From DASUPK01 sp046732465 (lineage in GTDB: Bacteria > Actinomycetota > Thermoleophilia > Solirubrobacterales > 70-9): DNA of 64,000 nt. The notes below the pieces were generated by a model, which ran no database searches, had not been told where the DNA came from, and saw only the letters and a program-made list of their open reading frames with translations. Below, one piece after another: positions 39,940 to 47,277 of the stretch (within the stretch, counting starts at the first letter, position 1; each line of letters begins with the position of its first letter). Both the position numbers and the translations under genes were made by a program. Location of the stretch: contig JBKPND010000029.1 in the NCBI GenBank assembly GCA_046732465.1, positions 37,873 through 101,872 of the forward strand. Direction: 5' to 3'.

Positions 39940-39957
39940 GCGGGGTACGGGCCCCGC
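39940..39957 (+). promoter_or_regulatory. Leader hairpin GCGGGG-TACGG-GCCCCGC
   Basis: A 6-bp GC stem with small loop lies 27 bases before the SGNH hydrolase start codon. It may end transcription from the sigma gene or stabilise the hydrolase leader. Confidence 0.3.
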
Positions 39958-39983
39958 GCCAACTCTCTCGGGAGGAGAGCCAT

Positions 39984-40784
39984 ATGAAGATGAGGCGCCT
40001 CGTCGCGTTTCTCTGTGTGCTTGCCGCCTGCGCCATCTTCGTCGCGCCGGCGTGGGCGACGAAGTACGTGTCGCTGGGCGACTCGTACTCATCGGGTACG
40101 GGCACGCGCACCTACTACGACTCGAATTGCCAGAAGTCGGTCACGTCCTATCCGTACCTGCTCCACAACGCCCATCTGAGCTGGACGTTCGTGCACGCCG
40201 CGTGCTCGGGCGCCACGACCAGCAGCCTGCTGTCGGGTCAGGTCTCGAGCGTCACCTCGGACACCAGCTGGGTGAGCTACACGATCGGCGGCAACGACGC
40301 CGGGTTCTCGAGCGTGATCACGGAATGCGCCCAGCCCGGCTGGCTGTCCGACTGCAACGGCGCGATCGACGACGCCCAGTCGTTCATCCAGAACACCCTG
40401 CCCGGCCGGCTCGATCAGGTGAACAACGCGATCAAGTCGAGGGCGACGAGCGCGAAGGTGATCGTGCTCGACTATCCCCGCCTCTTCAACGGCGAGGATT
40501 GCAACGCGGGCACCTGGTTCAGCCCGAGCGAGGAGACGCGGCTGAACCAGACCGCGGACATGCTGAAGAACGCGCTCAGCGCGGCGGCCTCTCGCGCGGG
40601 CGCGAACTTCCTGTTCCGCGACGTGATCCCGCCGTTCATCGGCCACGCCGTCTGCGACGGCGGGGGCGGGTCGTCGACCGAGTGGATCAACGGCCTCTCC
40701 AATCCGATCGGAGAGAGCTACCACCCGAAGGTGACCGGGCACGCCAACGGCTACTACCCGGTGGTGCACAACACCACTGGCTAG
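39984..40784 (+). CDS. Secreted SGNH/GDSL hydrolase (lipase/esterase)
   Basis: A 266-residue protein with a signal peptide (MKMRRLVAFLCVLAACAIFV, cleavage after AWA). SGNH blocks are all present: YVSLGDSYSSGTGT (nucleophile Ser), GGNDAGF (Asn), and the C-terminal SYHPKVTGHANGYYPVV (Asp/His block, with His). Six cysteines in the mature part suggest disulfides, as in the Streptomyces scabies esterase/lipase group. It would hydrolyse esters or lipids outside the cell. A strong terminator follows. Confidence 0.9.
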   Translation: MKMRRLVAFLCVLAACAIFVAPAWATKYVSLGDSYSSGTGTRTYYDSNCQKSVTSYPYLLHNAHLSWTFVHAACSGATTSSLLSGQVSSVTSDTSWVSYTIGGNDAGFSSVITECAQPGWLSDCNGAIDDAQSFIQNTLPGRLDQVNNAIKSRATSAKVIVLDYPRLFNGEDCNAGTWFSPSEETRLNQTADMLKNALSAAASRAGANFLFRDVIPPFIGHAVCDGGGGSSTEWINGLSNPIGESYHPKVTGHANGYYPVVHNTTG

Positions 40785-40791
40785 TCGCTCC

Positions 40792-40834
40792 GGGGAAGCG
40801 GCGCTGGGGTCTACCTCAGCGCCGCTTCTTCCCC
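40792..40834 (+). terminator. Long-stem terminator after the SGNH hydrolase
   Basis: GGGGAAGCGGCGCTG pairs with CAGCGCCGCTTC and TCCCC across a 9-base loop, a very stable stem right after the stop codon. Confidence 0.75.
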
Positions 40835-40948
40835 GATTCCGCGGCAATGGGCGAAGAACTTGTGCGCTGACCGCACAAGGGCGTAACCTCCCCGCCAGAC
40901 CCTGCGCTAGTAGTGGGTAGCCAGCGACTCAATCATCCGGAGGATTCG

Positions 40949-41302
40949 ATGAAACAGGGGCTACAGGGGCGAGGCGACGCGAGGGACCGCGCGTTCTCGG
41001 TGCAGACCGAGCACGATGAAGCGGTCGAGCGCGTGCGCCTGCTCGGAGAGATGGACCTCTCCGTCGTCGGAGAGGTTGACAGCGAGATGCGGAGGGCGGA
41101 GGCGACCGACGCGGCCGAGATCGAGCTGGATCTCGATCAGCTCACCTTCCTGGACGCTTCGGGCATTCGCCTGCTGCTCGACCTCAACAGGCGGTCCAGC
41201 CGGAACGGCGGCCGTCTGCGGATCAGGCCGGCCACCTCCCCTCAGGTCCGGCGGGTGCTGGCGCTGACCGGGGTGGAGGAGCTGCTGCCGATCCAGGCCT
41301 AG
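40949..41302 (+). CDS. STAS-domain protein (anti-sigma factor antagonist-like)
   Basis: ATG 40949, with CCGGAGGA upstream, gives 117 residues. STAS core: VRLLGEMDLSVVGEVDSEMR, IELDLDQLTFLDASGIRLLL, LRIRPATSPQVRRVLALTGV. The usual phosphorylatable Ser in DSSG is replaced so that the motif reads LDASGIR; the remaining Ser can still be the acceptor. Isolated from other partner-switch genes, it may interact with the MASE1-phosphatase-kinase protein at 18675 or with unlinked partners. Confidence 0.85.
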   Translation: MKQGLQGRGDARDRAFSVQTEHDEAVERVRLLGEMDLSVVGEVDSEMRRAEATDAAEIELDLDQLTFLDASGIRLLLDLNRRSSRNGGRLRIRPATSPQVRRVLALTGVEELLPIQA

Positions 41303-41387
41303 GGCTCGGCCTCGGCGGGTCGGGACCCGGCGCGTCAAATCCTGCGTGCCGCGTCAAATCCCCGCGTAAGGTGTTCGTGGGGAAGGC

Positions 41388-42698
41388 GTGTCGTTCGTCC
41401 GCAGAAGCTCGATATCCGCCGTCATCGCAGCTCTGACCGTCGTGCTGCTCGGGGTCGCGGTCATGCCGAGCTCCGCCTCGGCCCTGAGCCGCAGCCAGGC
41501 GCGCTATCTGGCCGCCGCCAACAAGGGCGTCAAGCAGACCCACCGCTGGTGGAGTCGCGGCCTGCACTGGTATCGCGCGGTGCTGGACCAGGGGAGGGTG
41601 GCCTCGCTGTGGGGGATCGTGCCCCTGTTCGAGGCATTGAACGGACTGCAGACGGCCCAGCCCTCGGAGCGGCACCGCCAGCAGCTCAATCGCTTCGCCC
41701 GAGGCGCGGAGCGCTACGTGAACCCGACCCTCAAGCCGGTTCCCGGCTTCGGTCCCAAGCCCGGCCAGCACAATCCCGGGAAGACCACCTGGTTCGATGA
41801 CAACGGCTGGTGGGGCCTCGCCTTCCTCGACGCCTATCGCGCCACGGGCAATCCGCGCTACCTCTACGACGCGGAGGTCGCCCAGCGATTCATCAGCGTC
41901 TCGGGCTGGGATACCACGCCGGGCCGGCCCGGCGGCATCTGGTGGAACACCAACCACAGCTTCTACGCGGGCGAGTCCCTCGCCGGAGGGACGCTGCTTT
42001 CCGCCCGCCTCTACGCGGTCACCCACGAGCAGGCCTATCTCGACGACGCCCTCAAGTTCATCGCCTGGGGGGACGTCTGGCTGACCGACCCGGCCACGGG
42101 GCTCTACGCACGGCTCCGCAAGCCGAAGACCTACAAGACGGGCAAGCCCGGGCCGGTCACCCCGCCGAGCGGCGCGGCCGCGACGGCTGACGCCAGGGCG
42201 CTGAAGGCCAACCCCGATGAGGCGGCGAAGCTCGAGGCATCCGGCCAACAGGTCCCCGCTCCGGGTGAGGCCGCCGCGGCGTTCAACAACTACCCGGCCT
42301 TCGCCCCGTCACCGATGCCCTACGTCAACGGGCCGATGATCCTCGCCCACCGGATCATCTGCGAGCAGACGGGCAGACAGTCATTCTGCGACCGCGCCGC
42401 CGACCTGGCGGCGAGGACGCTCCAGGTCTATCAGCGCTTCTGGATGGGCCCGCAGTTCGACTTCTGGTACGTGCGGACCATGCTCGAGTTCGCGCGCCTC
42501 GACAACAATGGCGACTGGTACGGGATCGTGCGGCGCAACGCCCGCAGCGCGCTGCACCGGGCCACCGCCCGAAATGGCCTCTACCTGCGCACCTGGTACG
42601 GGAAGAAGGCCTCCCGGGCGAATGCGCCGAAGGGCAGCATTCAGCTGCATGCGGCGAACGCGGCGCTGTTCGCCTGGATGGGAGCGCTCGGCCGCTAG
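41388..42698 (+). CDS. Secreted glycoside hydrolase family 76 (alpha-1,6-mannanase-like)
   Basis: A 436-residue protein from GTG 41388 with signal peptide (SISAVIAALTVVLLGVAVMP, cleavage after SASA). GH76 features: (alpha/alpha)6 pattern, catalytic Asp pair in TTWFDDNGWWGLAFLDAY, GGIWWNTNHSFYAGESLAGG, and LLSARLYAVTHEQAYLDDAL. GH76 enzymes cut alpha-1,6-mannan. With an MptB-like alpha-1,6-mannosyltransferase at 45279, the pair suggests synthesis and turnover of a mannose-containing envelope glycan (inference). Confidence 0.85.
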   Translation: MSFVRRSSISAVIAALTVVLLGVAVMPSSASALSRSQARYLAAANKGVKQTHRWWSRGLHWYRAVLDQGRVASLWGIVPLFEALNGLQTAQPSERHRQQLNRFARGAERYVNPTLKPVPGFGPKPGQHNPGKTTWFDDNGWWGLAFLDAYRATGNPRYLYDAEVAQRFISVSGWDTTPGRPGGIWWNTNHSFYAGESLAGGTLLSARLYAVTHEQAYLDDALKFIAWGDVWLTDPATGLYARLRKPKTYKTGKPGPVTPPSGAAATADARALKANPDEAAKLEASGQQVPAPGEAAAAFNNYPAFAPSPMPYVNGPMILAHRIICEQTGRQSFCDRAADLAARTLQVYQRFWMGPQFDFWYVRTMLEFARLDNNGDWYGIVRRNARSALHRATARNGLYLRTWYGKKASRANAPKGSIQLHAANAALFAWMGALGR

Positions 42699-42729
42699 GG
42701 CCGAGACCGTTCAGCGACTGCGGTCGGTG

Positions 42730-42864
42730 CTACGGCCCCGTGCCGGCGAGCGCCAGCGCCAGTACCGCCACTGCTATCCCGAAGACCGCGCCGATCCCGT
42801 AGGCGAGGACGAGCCGTCCGCCCCGGATTCGATCGGTCGCCAGGTGATCGATCAACGTGCTCAT
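42730..42864 (-). CDS. 44-residue membrane protein controlled by a c-di-AMP riboswitch
   Basis: ATG at 42862-42864 with AGAGAGG five bases upstream; stop TAG at 42730. The sequence is MSTLIDHLATDRIRGGRLVL, AYGIGAVFGIAVAVLALALA, GTGP: a polar, basic N-terminus and one glycine/alanine-rich transmembrane helix. It is too short for most gene callers. The leader is a well-conserved ydaO-yuaA riboswitch (42871-43006) behind a sigma-B-like promoter, so the protein is very likely real and tied to osmotic or cell-wall homeostasis. It resembles no family I know. A role as regulator of a transporter is a guess. Confidence 0.75.
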   Translation of the reverse strand: MSTLIDHLATDRIRGGRLVLAYGIGAVFGIAVAVLALALAGTGP

Positions 42865-42870
42865 GCCAAC

Positions 42871-43006
42871 CTCTCTTTCTCGGGCCTACGGGGTTAGCTG
42901 TCGGGCTCGCGCCGAAAGAGTGCGCTACGGCTGTGCCGATTCGCCCACGGAGCTGCGCTCCAATTTGGTTCCCCCGTTCGCGTCGCACACGACGCGATTC
43001 GGCAGG
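42871..43006 (-). ncRNA. c-di-AMP riboswitch (ydaO-yuaA)
   Basis: Read on the minus strand, the leader has the conserved ydaO blocks in order: TGCCGAATC (GCCGAATC at 42996-43003), ACGGGGGAACC (42967-42977), GGGCGAATC (42938-42946), and GCCCGACAGCTAACCCC with GTAGGC (42884-42906). A helix CTCTTTC (42914-42920) with GAAAGAG (42873-42879) matches the long-range helix of known structures. That 3' strand overlaps the ribosome site AGAGAGG (42870-42876), so ligand binding should hide it and lower translation. In actinobacteria this class usually controls cell-wall hydrolases or ion transport. Confidence 0.9.
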
Positions 43007-43022
43007 TGGATTAGCGGGGACC

Positions 43023-43047
43023 GTACCCGATTTCGCTGAAGCCAAAC
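43023..43047 (-). promoter_or_regulatory. Sigma-B/F-type promoter GTTT-N15-GGGTAC
   Basis: On the minus strand GTTT (43044-43047) precedes GGGTAC (43023-43028) with a 15-base spacer, 17 bases upstream of the riboswitch aptamer. Spacing and sequence match the other stress-type promoters in the window. Confidence 0.6.
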
Positions 43048-43085
43048 GACCCTTCGGCAGCGAACTACGGCTTCGCCATATAGCC

Positions 43086-43161
43086 GCGGCCACAAGCGAC
43101 CGCTCTCAATAACCGCTCGGGGCTGCGCCCCTCGCTCAGGATGGAGCGGTCTGGTGGCCGC
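43086..43161 (-). repeat. Nested inverted repeat at the end of the zinc-ribbon gene (terminator or structured RNA)
   Basis: Outer arms GCGGCCAC (43086-43093) and GTGGCCGC (43154-43161), second arms GACCGCTC (43098-43105) and GAGCGGTC (43144-43151), and an inner GGGGC-TGC-GCCCC hairpin (43119-43131). The structure starts in the stop codon of the minus-strand gene. It is the likely terminator separating that gene from the riboswitch unit. Confidence 0.6.
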
Positions 43162-43541
43162 TAAGCGGCCTTGCCGAGCTTGCCGTCGCGCACGAGCTCC
43201 TCGCGGACCTTGCGCACGTGGCCGGTGGAGCAGTTGGCGCGCTTGGCGATCACGCCGTCCGGCTCCTCGGGGCTGCGCCGCAGCTCGAACTCGAGCAGCG
43301 CCTGGCGCCGAGAGGCCCAGCCGTCGCCGCTGGCGCCGATGGTGGCCTTCTCGACGGCCTTCTCGCGCTGGCAGTGCAGGCAGAGCCACTGGCCGCCCCT
43401 CTTGGTCCAGCCCTCGGGCCGGCGGGGCGTGGACTTGCTCCCGGCGGCGTAGCGCACGGTCACCTCGCAGCCGGCACAGGTCCAGCGACGGGCGCGTGGC
43501 GCACGGGTACGTGGTCTAGTTGCGGTTGTGGTCTTGGACAT
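43161..43541 (-). CDS. Zinc-ribbon plus helix-turn-helix DNA-binding-like protein
   Basis: A 126-residue basic protein. The first 25 residues are Arg/Thr-rich. WTCAGCEVTVRYAAGSK and WLCLHCQREKA give a C-x2-C ... C-x2-C zinc ribbon. Residues about 75-126 (RRQALLEFELRRSPEEPDGV, IAKRANCSTGHVRKVREELV) look like an HTH, with the recognition helix STGHVRKVREEL. GGAGG precedes the ATG and a good promoter lies about 110 bases upstream. It may be a small transcription factor or relaxosome-like accessory factor; I do not recognise the family. Confidence 0.72.
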   Translation of the reverse strand: MSKTTTATRPRTRAPRARRWTCAGCEVTVRYAAGSKSTPRRPEGWTKRGGQWLCLHCQREKAVEKATIGASGDGWASRRQALLEFELRRSPEEPDGVIAKRANCSTGHVRKVREELVRDGKLGKAA

Positions 43542-43652
43542 GAGTTACCTCCGCGGTCTCGAGCGCTGCTTTCGCGAAGGCTGCCGACGAAGTGGAAGAA
43601 CTGCGCGAAAACGCTGCAAATGCCGGGTTTCCATGGCCCGGCGGGGACGTAC

Positions 43653-43680
43653 ATATTAGCAGACGCTGAAATGGCTGCAA
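43653..43680 (-). promoter_or_regulatory. Housekeeping-type promoter TTGCAG-N16-TAATAT
   Basis: On the minus strand TTGCAG (43675-43680) and TAATAT (43653-43658) have a 16-base spacer. The -35 word is part of ATTTGCAGC, which recurs downstream in the leader (CATTTGCAGCG near 43613-43623). Drives the zinc-ribbon gene. Confidence 0.5.
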
Positions 43681-43754
43681 ATCACGGCTTTTTGGCCGTT
43701 TTCACGCCTCGGTGACGCACAAGCGCCGGTCGAACCGCTACGAATACGCGCCTC

Positions 43755-45221
43755 GTGCTGCGCCCGGACGCCAGTCTCGCCGGCCGTTTCACCTCGCGGT
43801 CGACCTGGGTGCTGATCGGCGCCCTGCTCGCGCTGGTCGGCGGGCTCGCGCTCTGCCTGGATCGCTTCCACAACGGCGACTTCTACCTCTCGCTGGTCAG
43901 CGGCCGCCTGATCTCCCAGCACGGCTTCGTCGAGCACTATCCGTTCGCCACGGTCGCCCACGGCGGAACCTGGCTCAACCAGCAGTGGCTCTCGGAGCTC
44001 GCCTTCTTCCGCGTGGCGCAGGTCCTGGGGCCGACGGGGTTGACTGTCATTTACTCCGTCCTGATCACCGCGCCGCTGGCGCTGCTGCTCTGGCTGTGCC
44101 GGCGCAAGGGCTGGCCGATGCTCGTCGCCGTGGCGGCGTTCTACTTCCCCGGCCTGCTCGCGGTGATCCATCCCCGCGCGGCCGGCTTCACCGTGATGAT
44201 CTTCTCGCTGCTCGTCGCGTTGCTGGCGATGGTCTGGGGTGGACGCGGAGGCGTGGACCGAGCGCGCGGGCCGCGCTGGTGGGTCGGACTCGCGATCGTC
44301 GCCCTGTTTGCGATCTGGGCCAACCTGCACGGAGGCTTCATCGCCGGGCTGCTGCTGCTCGGTCTTGCGACGATCGGCTTCGCGATCGACCACTGGCGGG
44401 GGCTCCCCGGGACCCTGCCGCCCTCGAGGGTCGCCGCGCTCGGCCTGATCGGGATCCTCGCCGCCGTGACCGTAACCGTTTCCACCCCGCTCGGGGCTGC
44501 GATCTGGTCCTACCTGCTGAGTTTCCAGAACCAGGCGATCTCACTGGCCAGCACGGAGTGGCAGTCCGCTTTCGGCGACCCCCTGGCGGTGCTCTATCTC
44601 GGGCTCGCGACCGTGTTCGCGGCCTGGGTGTGGGTGCGCTCGCCGCGGCCCCGCCGCGCCACGACCCTGCTGGTGACCGCCGGCTTCCTGGTCTTCGCCG
44701 GTTACTCGATCCGGAACATCGTCTTCGTCGGGCCGGTGCTGGCGCTACAGGTCGCCTGGACTGCTCCGAACCGCAGCCCCGGCCCGCTGCGCCTACCCGT
44801 CGCCTTCGCCGGCTCGGTCGCCGCCTCCGCCGCGCTCGTCTGGGCGGTGCTCCTCGGCCCGCCCCGGGACGACCCGACCCTCGGCTTCCCGGTTGCCGAC
44901 TACGCGATCGCCCACCCGCCGCAGCAGGGGCGCATCGTCACCTACGCGGGGGTCGGCTCCTACATCAACTGGCGCTCGCCCGAGACCCCCGTCGTGCTGA
45001 ACGGCTGGCTCGAGCACTTCACGCCGCAGGAGCTCCGCGACAACTACGGGGTGCTCCGAAACGGGGCACCGGACCTGCGCGCCGCTCTCCGGCGCCTCAA
45101 GGCCGGGGCGGTGATCACGCACGTGCACTCGGCGATCCGCGCGCTCGAGTCGGCGGGCTTCGAGCCGGTGTACACGACACCGCAGGGCACCTACCTCGTC
45201 CGGTCCCAGAAGGGCCGCTGA
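43755..45221 (+). CDS. Polytopic membrane protein, GT-C-like
   Basis: 488 residues from GTG 43755 with about 10-11 hydrophobic helices in residues 15-385, followed by a soluble C-terminal domain (RIVTYAGVGSYINWRSPETP, VVLNGWLEHFTPQELRDNYG). The early loop GDFYLSLVSGRLISQHGFVE and the overall plan resemble GT-C glycosyltransferases and related uncharacterised actinobacterial proteins, in which the first loop carries the catalytic acidic residue. Followed by the MptB-like enzyme on the same strand; probably acts in lipid-linked glycan assembly. Confidence 0.7.
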   Translation: MLRPDASLAGRFTSRSTWVLIGALLALVGGLALCLDRFHNGDFYLSLVSGRLISQHGFVEHYPFATVAHGGTWLNQQWLSELAFFRVAQVLGPTGLTVIYSVLITAPLALLLWLCRRKGWPMLVAVAAFYFPGLLAVIHPRAAGFTVMIFSLLVALLAMVWGGRGGVDRARGPRWWVGLAIVALFAIWANLHGGFIAGLLLLGLATIGFAIDHWRGLPGTLPPSRVAALGLIGILAAVTVTVSTPLGAAIWSYLLSFQNQAISLASTEWQSAFGDPLAVLYLGLATVFAAWVWVRSPRPRRATTLLVTAGFLVFAGYSIRNIVFVGPVLALQVAWTAPNRSPGPLRLPVAFAGSVAASAALVWAVLLGPPRDDPTLGFPVADYAIAHPPQQGRIVTYAGVGSYINWRSPETPVVLNGWLEHFTPQELRDNYGVLRNGAPDLRAALRRLKAGAVITHVHSAIRALESAGFEPVYTTPQGTYLVRSQKGR

Positions 45222-45278
45222 GCCGTGCCGTCCGGCCTTACCGGCGGTTAGACATGGGCCCTACGATCCCCGCCCGCG

Positions 45279-46628
45279 ATGGAGTCCACTCCCGCATCCG
45301 CTGACTCAGCGGTCGAGACGGCGGCGATCCGCCCGCCCCTGCCCGCGTTGCCCCGGCTGGAGGCCCGGCGGCGAGCCCTGATCGCCAACACGATGCTCGG
45401 CGGGATGGTGGTCGCCGCCTTCCTGATGGCGGCCGGCGCGGCCGCGAGGCACTTCGGGCCGACCCTTCACATCCACCACGGGCTGCCGACCTCGCTCCGC
45501 GGGCCGCTTCATGGCCTGGACCTCTCCCTGAGCGGCACCGAGTTCGGCGTCGTCTTCATCGCGCTGAGCATCTGCTACCTCGGCGTGCTTGCCTTCGCGG
45601 ACTCGATCCGGGTCCGGGTCGGCCTGGGGGCGATCGTCGTCCTCCATCTGATCTTCGTGATCGCGCCGCCGCTCCTCTCGAGCGACCTGTTCAACTACGT
45701 CGGGTACGCGCGGCTCGACACGGTGCACGGGCTCAATCCGTACATCCATCCACTCTCGGCCGCCCCGACCGACCCCTCGTACGTCTACGTCGGCTGGCCG
45801 CTCAACACAACGGCCTACGGACCGCTCTTCACCCTCGCGAGCCTGCCGCTCGGCTGGGTGAGCTTCACGACCGCGATCTGGTTGCTCAAGTCCGTCACCG
45901 CCCTGGCGAGCCTCGGCTGCGTAGCCCTCGTCTGGGCCTGCGCGACGCGGCTCGGCCGGCCGCCCCTGCCCGCGACGCTCTTCTTCGGGCTCAATCCGGT
46001 GTTGCTCGCCTATGCGGTTGGGGGCGCCCACAACGACCTGCTCATGCTCGCCGCCGCGCTCGGGGGCATCTATCTCCTGCTCGGCGGACGGGAGTCCGGG
46101 ATGGCCGCGCTGGTCGGGGCGGTGGCGGTGAAGAGCTCCTCGGTCGTGCTGCTGCCGTTCGCGCTGCTCGGGTCGAAGCGGCCGGGCCGCGCCCTGATCT
46201 GGGGCGTGCTGGCGGCGGTGATCGTCGGGGCGATCACGGTGCTCGCCTTCGGCACGCACGTCTCGAGCCTCCTGCACGTGCTCCAGCGCGACGCGCGACT
46301 GGAGACCCCCAACGACGTCCCAGGGGTGATCAACGACGTGCTCGGCCTCGGCCTCGCGAACCGCACCCTGGGCAGGATCGGGATGCTCGTGCTGGTATCC
46401 GCGGTCGCCCTGCTCCTGATCCGCGTCTACCGGGGCGGGGACTGGCTGGAGAACGCGGGCTGGGCGACCTGCGCGGTGATCGTCACCACCACCTGGTTCC
46501 TGCCGTGGTACCTGATCTGGTTCCTGCCGCTCGCCGCCCTCGCGGTGCGGCCGTACCAGCGCCTCACGGCGCTGGCACTGACCGCACTCGCGATCGGACT
46601 GCAGTTACCGCTGATCTTCGGGAAGTAG
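45279..46628 (+). CDS. MptB-like polyprenyl-phosphomannose alpha-1,6-mannosyltransferase
   Basis: 449 residues with about 12 helices. The first large loop contains the conserved SSDLFNYVGYARLDTVHGLN, PYIHP, then TTAYGPLF and later GGAHNDLLMLAAAL and WFLPWYLIWFLPLAA. This is the GT-C pattern of mycobacterial MptA/MptB and related enzymes that extend lipomannan using polyprenyl-phosphate mannose. The acceptor is probably an envelope lipoglycan. It lies after the GT-C-like gene and near GH76 and Stf0. Confidence 0.82.
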   Translation: MESTPASADSAVETAAIRPPLPALPRLEARRRALIANTMLGGMVVAAFLMAAGAAARHFGPTLHIHHGLPTSLRGPLHGLDLSLSGTEFGVVFIALSICYLGVLAFADSIRVRVGLGAIVVLHLIFVIAPPLLSSDLFNYVGYARLDTVHGLNPYIHPLSAAPTDPSYVYVGWPLNTTAYGPLFTLASLPLGWVSFTTAIWLLKSVTALASLGCVALVWACATRLGRPPLPATLFFGLNPVLLAYAVGGAHNDLLMLAAALGGIYLLLGGRESGMAALVGAVAVKSSSVVLLPFALLGSKRPGRALIWGVLAAVIVGAITVLAFGTHVSSLLHVLQRDARLETPNDVPGVINDVLGLGLANRTLGRIGMLVLVSAVALLLIRVYRGGDWLENAGWATCAVIVTTTWFLPWYLIWFLPLAALAVRPYQRLTALALTALAIGLQLPLIFGK

Positions 46629-47141
46629 CTACGACGCCGGGTGTGGCTCGTGCCCGGCCGAGATGCGGCCGGAGAACACGCTGCCGATCCCGCCGATGAT
46701 CCCGACGGCGAGGGTCGCGATCGCCCAGATGACGCCGTGGAGGTCGAAGCCGAAGGCATTGTCCAGAGACCAGCTGCCGGCGCCGATGCCCGCGAGGGCG
46801 AAGGCCACTGCCGTCATGACGAGGTTGAACTCGTAGCCCTGGTTCGTGTTCCAGATGCCGTTGGGGGCGTGCACCGTGATCACAGCGGCGGTCATCACCG
46901 CGATCAGCGCCGCGGCGGCGAAGGGCGTGAACAGCCCCAGAGCGAGCAGCAGGCCGCCCGCGAACTCGGCGGCGCCGGCCGCCCGGGCGTGGAGCCAGCC
47001 GGGGCGCAGCCCGATGCTGTCGAACATGCCGGCGGTGCCCTCCAGGCCGCGCCCGCCGAAGGCGCCGAAGAGCTTCTGGGCGCCGTGGCCGACGAACAGC
47101 AGGCCCATCACCAGGCGAAGAACAAGCAGCGCGAGGTCCAT
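46629..47141 (-). CDS. DoxX-family membrane protein
   Basis: ATG 47141 with GAGGAGG gives 170 residues and four helices: LALLVLRLVMGLLFVGHGAQ, KLFGAFGGRG, AAGAAEFAGGLLLALGLFTP, then two more to the end. The GHGAQKLFG motif is diagnostic of DoxX/DoxD-like proteins, which support redox and sulfur metabolism at the membrane in some bacteria. Convergent with the mannosyltransferase gene, with stops side by side. Confidence 0.88.
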   Translation of the reverse strand: MDLALLVLRLVMGLLFVGHGAQKLFGAFGGRGLEGTAGMFDSIGLRPGWLHARAAGAAEFAGGLLLALGLFTPFAAAALIAVMTAAVITVHAPNGIWNTNQGYEFNLVMTAVAFALAGIGAGSWSLDNAFGFDLHGVIWAIATLAVGIIGGIGSVFSGRISAGHEPHPAS

Positions 47142-47277
47142 TCGATCCTCCTCGGGGAAGGGATAGAAGTCTCCCTCGACGATACTTGCCTGCACAAATA
47201 CTTTCTAAACTTCCCTCGGCGCGGGGGTCCGGGGAACGATCAAACTTGACTATCTCGGTAAAGATGCTTCCATAGAG

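Noticed and set aside
42884..43006. tRNA-like appearance of GGTTCCCCCGTTC region
   Set aside because: No cloverleaf can be built; the segment is explained by the conserved blocks of the c-di-AMP riboswitch.
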